Shown piece by piece: positions 42,378-45,867 of a stretch of 45,867 nt of DNA (positions are counted from its first letter, which is position 1; every line of letters starts with the position of its first letter). This DNA is from an uncultured Sphingomonas sp. Lineage in GTDB: Bacteria; Pseudomonadota; Alphaproteobacteria; Sphingomonadales; Sphingomonadaceae. Both the position numbers and the translations under genes were made by a program. The stretch spans positions 1-45,867 of the forward strand of contig CAJYOI010000036.1 of NCBI GenBank assembly GCA_913776045.1. The letters are read 5' to 3'. The notes beneath the pieces were generated by a model. It saw nothing but the letters and a program-made list of their open reading frames with translations, was not told the origin of the DNA and ran no database searches.

Positions 42378-45356
42378 TCAGAACTTCAGGCGGGTGCTGA
42401 CGAAGAACGACCGGCCCAGAACGTCATAGACGGTCGGGAAGGTGTTCGACTGCTCGCCCGAACCGCCCGACTGCGCGCTCGCCAGGATCGGCGGCTGCTT
42501 GTCGAACAGGTTCGACACGCCGACGTTGAAGTCGACGGTATCACCCACGTTGAAGCTGGCGGTCAGGTCGACGTAGCTGGCCGAGGGCAGACGCTCCACG
42601 GCGAAGGTCGCCGCGTCGTTGTCGTCGCGCACCGCCGAGACATAACGCCACTGCGCCGAGAAGCGCGTGCCGTCGTCACCCAGCGTCACGCGCGCCGAGT
42701 GCTTCCACTTCGGCGTCGGGGCGCCGCAGTTGCGGCCGAAGCGGCCGGCGCACTGGTTGACGATCGACAGGCCGACGACCGGGGTGAAGTCGTACTTCTC
42801 CAGCCAGGTGCCGTTGAAGCTCAGGCCGATCCGGCTGTTCTCGAACAGCGAGTCGGTGCGGATGCTGTAGTTTGCACCCACGTCGATGCCCGAGGTCTTC
42901 AGACCGCCCGAGTTGGCGTTCCGGTCGTCGATACGCTCGATCTGGCCGGCTGCGTTACGCGTGATCAGGTTACAGAAAGCCTGGATCTGGTTGGTGAAGC
43001 AGGCCGTCCCGATGTTGGCGGTGCCGACACGCGAGATGTAGTTCTTGATCCGGATGTTCCAGTAATCGACCGTCACCGAGAAGCCCGGCAGGAAGCTGGG
43101 CGACAGCACGCCGCCGACCGTCCAGGTCGTCGCCGCTTCTTCGCGCAGGTTCGCGTTGCCGCCCAGGAACGTCGGCGGGTTCACGATCGTCGCGTTGGCC
43201 AGGTTCGCGCGATCGGTCGCGCTCGCCAGGACCGCAGCCGGAATGCCCTGCTGCAGACAGAAGTTGTACAGCGAGCCGCCCGGTGCCGCAGTAGCGCCAC
43301 CGCAGCCTTCGATGTTACCCGAGAAGCTGACGGTGTTGCCCAGGAACAGTTCGTTCACGCTCGGGCCGCGGATCGCCCGCGAATACTGACCGCGGAAGCT
43401 GATGTCCTTGATCGGGGCCACACGACCACCGAATGCATAGGTACCGACGGTGCCCGGCGCGTTCGAATAATCCGAGATACGGCCTGCCGCGTTGAATTCG
43501 AGCAGGTGAATGAAACCGTCGCGGACGACCGGCACGTTCAATTCGCCGAAGACTTCACGAACGCTGTAGCCACCCGCGGTCGGACGACCCGGGTTGAAGC
43601 CCGCGACATTGCCCGACGACAGGAACTGGTCCGGCTGCACCGCGCCGTTTTCACGACGCCATTCGGCACCGACTGCGATACCGACGCCGCCGCCGCCCAG
43701 GTCGAACAGATTGGAGTTGGTCAGCGCGAAGCTGGCCACTTCCGTCTCATATTCTTCCAGGTTGGTCGCACCGATCGCCAGATAGTTGATCGCGGCCGAC
43801 GAAATGTTGCCCTCGCCGAAAATGTTCGACGGAACGCAGCCTGCTGCTCGTGCCGAGGCATCGGCGCAGACCAGCGTGCCGCCGTTGGCCACACCGGCGA
43901 TCGGGAACGGCGAGAAGGTCGTGCCGCTTTGGAAGACGGTGTTGATCGACGCCAGGAAGTTCGAGATCGAGATATTGCCGTTCTGGCGCTGCGCGTTCCG
44001 CGTGCGCGCATACATGTAATAGCCGTCGTAATCCCAGCCGCTGCCGATGTCGCCGCGGGCACCCGCCACGACGCGATAGGCGTTACGGTCGTCGTTGTTC
44101 TGGCGCGGCCCCAGCGGAACCGTACGGTAGCCGAAGCTGGTCAGACGGACGTAACCGTCACCGCGGACGTCCAGACCCGAGGTCGTCTCGGCCTGATCGA
44201 TCGCGTTCAGGCCTGCACGGACGTTCGCTGCCAGGAACGGCGAGTTGGTCTGCACGCGCAGGGCGCCCAGCGACGAGTTGCCGAACGGCGTCGAGTTGCC
44301 GATCGGCGTCGCCGCCAGTTCGGTGGTGACGCGGTTATTGACGAACTGACCTTCGATGTACGGCACGAACGCCGGCGACACTTCATAGTTCGCGGACATC
44401 GACATCAGCCAACGCTCCTGCGGAACCTGCAGGTAGTTGACCGGCGCGAAGTTGTACGAGTCGGTGGTGTCGATGTACGCGCCGAGCGAGCCGTCGCGGT
44501 TGAAGTCGAGGTTGGTGGTCGAGCCGGTGCCGAAGAAGCCACCGGCGACAGCGGCCTGTGCCGACGACAGCAGGACACGGGTCTGCGGGCCGCTCGGCGA
44601 ACCGGCGACGATCAGCTGGCGGCCACCCGCCGGGTTCGCGGCGTCGGTGTAGGCAACGCGGCTGAAGTCACGCGCAGCGGCGAAGGTGCCGCGACGCTTC
44701 AGATAGCCGACGTGCGCGACGACGTTACCGCGGCCGCCGTCGACGTTCGCGCCGATCGTGCCGTTGATGTCCCAGATCGCGCTGTCACCACGTTCGGTGA
44801 TCGTATACGAGCTGTTCAGCTGCGCGCCCTGGAAGTCCTTCTTCGTGATGAAGTTCAGAACGCCCGAGATGGCGTCCGAACCGTAGACGGCCGAACGGCC
44901 GCCGGTCACCACGTCGACACGCTCGATCAGCGCGCTCGGGATCGTGTTCAGATCGACCAGCTGCGAAACCGAATAGGACATGTACCGGCGACCATCGACC
45001 AGCACCAGGTTACGCGCAGCGCCCAGCGCACGCAGGTTGGCGGTCGCAACGCCGCCGCCCGGGTTGTTCGACACGGCGGTGGTGGTCGGGGTGAACTGCG
45101 GCAGGTCGTTCAGCACGTTCTCGATGTTCGCCGAACCGGCCTGCTGCGCGATTTCCAGCGGCCCGACCGACGTGATCGGTGCGGCGGTTTCGACGTCGGG
45201 ACGCGCGATGCGCGAGCCGGTGACGACGACCGTATCGGATTCCTGGGCAACCGATTCGACCGGACCGGCATCCTGCGCCATCGCCGGCATCGCCAGCAGC
45301 GCGCCGCTGACCAGCAGCGTCGTCGTGCACAGACGTGTACGAAGCAAGGACTTCAT
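42378..45356 (-). CDS. TonB-dependent outer-membrane receptor
   Basis: This 992-residue receptor has a signal peptide (MKSLLRTRLCTTTLLVSGAL, cleavage near AMAQ), a TonB-box-like start (DTVVVTGSRI), a plug domain (NVLNDLPQFTPTTTAVSNN, LVLVDGRRYM, VDLNTIPSALIERVDVVTGG, YGSDAISGVLNFITKK) and a 22-strand type barrel ending in the outer-membrane signal FFVSTRLKF. There is no N-terminal STN domain, so no FecR-type signalling is implied. The RYMSY and LDLNTIP-style plug is that of the large sphingomonad receptor class of unknown substrate. A strong terminator follows. The 228 nt upstream hold an A/T-rich stretch near 45451-45464 that may be its promoter. Confidence 0.95.
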   Translation of the reverse strand: MKSLLRTRLCTTTLLVSGALLAMPAMAQDAGPVESVAQESDTVVVTGSRIARPDVETAAPITSVGPLEIAQQAGSANIENVLNDLPQFTPTTTAVSNNPGGGVATANLRALGAARNLVLVDGRRYMSYSVSQLVDLNTIPSALIERVDVVTGGRSAVYGSDAISGVLNFITKKDFQGAQLNSSYTITERGDSAIWDINGTIGANVDGGRGNVVAHVGYLKRRGTFAAARDFSRVAYTDAANPAGGRQLIVAGSPSGPQTRVLLSSAQAAVAGGFFGTGSTTNLDFNRDGSLGAYIDTTDSYNFAPVNYLQVPQERWLMSMSANYEVSPAFVPYIEGQFVNNRVTTELAATPIGNSTPFGNSSLGALRVQTNSPFLAANVRAGLNAIDQAETTSGLDVRGDGYVRLTSFGYRTVPLGPRQNNDDRNAYRVVAGARGDIGSGWDYDGYYMYARTRNAQRQNGNISISNFLASINTVFQSGTTFSPFPIAGVANGGTLVCADASARAAGCVPSNIFGEGNISSAAINYLAIGATNLEEYETEVASFALTNSNLFDLGGGGVGIAVGAEWRRENGAVQPDQFLSSGNVAGFNPGRPTAGGYSVREVFGELNVPVVRDGFIHLLEFNAAGRISDYSNAPGTVGTYAFGGRVAPIKDISFRGQYSRAIRGPSVNELFLGNTVSFSGNIEGCGGATAAPGGSLYNFCLQQGIPAAVLASATDRANLANATIVNPPTFLGGNANLREEAATTWTVGGVLSPSFLPGFSVTVDYWNIRIKNYISRVGTANIGTACFTNQIQAFCNLITRNAAGQIERIDDRNANSGGLKTSGIDVGANYSIRTDSLFENSRIGLSFNGTWLEKYDFTPVVGLSIVNQCAGRFGRNCGAPTPKWKHSARVTLGDDGTRFSAQWRYVSAVRDDNDAATFAVERLPSASYVDLTASFNVGDTVDFNVGVSNLFDKQPPILASAQSGGSGEQSNTFPTVYDVLGRSFFVSTRLKF

Positions 45357-45584
45357 TCTCTCAGACCCCTTTTTGCGTCGCGCCCGCCATCCGGGTCGTC
45401 GACATCTCGGCGCACGCAGCGCCAGATGGATCCGTTGTTACGGCGACGTCTTAAAATATAACAATGCCCAACTGTAAGCTTGCCCGCCGTTTCCGGGCAA
45501 AATGTGACAAATCTGCAACGACCCTCAGACCTTGCGGAGGCTAACCGACGAGCTATCGTCCTGTCCGACTTACAGGAGAGCCGA

Positions 45585-45867
45585 ATGCCCGTGCCCGTCA
45601 TCGCCCTTGCCGGAACGCTGTTAATGGTCGCCTCGCAGACGGGCGGCGGTGGCGGCAGCGCCGTGATCGACCAGATCGCAAGGTGCCGCGCGGTCGCCGA
45701 TGGGACCAAGCGGCTCGCCTGCTACGACGCGGCGGCAGATACGCTGGAGACGGCACGCAAGAACAAGGATCTGGTGGTCCTCGACCGTACCGAAGTGCAG
45801 GCGACCCGCCGATCGCTGTTCGGATTCCCACTGCCGAAGATCCGGTTGTTCGGCGGGGGCGATGGCG
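45585..45867 (+). CDS. Small exported protein, truncated by window end
   Basis: The start MPVPVIALAGTLLMVASQTG is a short signal-like segment after an AGGAG ribosome site 6 nt upstream. The visible mature part has the pattern CRAVADGTKRLACYDAAADT, with two cysteines set as in a family of small sphingomonad exported proteins of unknown function. The last codon is cut at the window edge with the frame open, so the C-terminus is missing. It diverges from the receptor. Confidence 0.72.
   Translation, partial: MPVPVIALAGTLLMVASQTGGGGGSAVIDQIARCRAVADGTKRLACYDAAADTLETARKNKDLVVLDRTEVQATRRSLFGFPLPKIRLFGGGDG

Noticed and set aside
42291-45461. A 1056-residue plus-strand open frame
   Set aside because: It mirrors the TonB-dependent receptor; composition is that of an antisense shadow.
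45480-45500. TTGCCCG...CGGGCAA hairpin as a terminator or operator near 45490
   Set aside because: A 7-bp stem without a U-run in a divergent promoter region; too weak to assign a role.
1-45867. CRISPR arrays, phage, IS elements, rRNA or tRNA genes
   Set aside because: No regularly spaced direct repeats, transposase or integrase genes, or RNA-gene sequence patterns were found by reading.

Overview
The window reads as chromosomal DNA of a high-GC alphaproteobacterium of the Sphingomonadales, most like Sphingomonas. Four things point there: a PhyR-NepR-EcfG general stress response (GSR) locus with an adjacent PhyP-like HisKA_2 protein, a dcw cluster in alphaproteobacterial order, meso-DAP type peptidoglycan genes (DNPR motif in MurE), and a large TonB-dependent receptor beside a 2OG-Fe(II) oxygenase. 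This assignment comes from gene content and order, not from a database search. No rRNA, tRNA, CRISPR array, integrase or transposase was seen.

Region 1 (1-4250) is the GSR locus. ecfG, a 49-residue membrane peptide and phyR lie on the minus strand. nepR (GTG start at 2006) and a PhyP-like protein lie on the plus strand. Two sigma-EcfG-type promoters are visible. One precedes nepR. The other has a perfect GGAAC-N16-CGTT match and lies just after phyP, in front of two stacked hairpins with C-tract loops. That is the architecture expected of a GsrN-like stress sRNA. A 44-residue entericidin-like lipoprotein and a bidirectional terminator close the region.

Region 2 (4250-10750, minus strand) is a tightly packed run of argS, a SPOR-domain membrane protein, nagZ, scpA, scpB, tatA, tatB and tatC. 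It covers translation, muropeptide recycling, chromosome condensation and twin-arginine export. A small secreted protein (10929-11237) diverges from argS.

Region 3 (11400-17530, minus strand) holds a TPR/SPOR envelope protein, a dGTPase-like HD hydrolase, and a DUF1800/DUF1501 pair whose second member carries a Tat signal.

Region 4 (17530-36260, minus strand) is the dcw cluster: mraZ, rsmH, ftsL, ftsI, murE, murF, mraY, murD, ftsW, murG, murC, a 64-residue unknown gene, murB, ddl, ftsQ, ftsA and ftsZ. Most junctions are 4-nt ATGA or GTGA overlaps, so the cluster behaves as one translationally coupled unit, with gaps only at rsmH-ftsL, ftsW-murG, ftsQ-ftsA and ftsA-ftsZ. Two genes, murB and murD, carry an in-frame palindromic repeat of about 125 bp. 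A third copy lies beyond ftsZ. An AAACGGG-type motif recurs upstream of mraZ and again in the ftsA-ftsZ gap.

Region 5 (36260-45867) starts with a plus-strand membrane protein fused to a SET methyltransferase domain, divergent from mraZ. It then has a CHASE4 histidine kinase paired with a REC-GGDEF-EAL protein, a 2OG-Fe(II) oxygenase, a 992-residue TonB-dependent receptor with a clear terminator, and the start of a small exported protein cut by the window edge.
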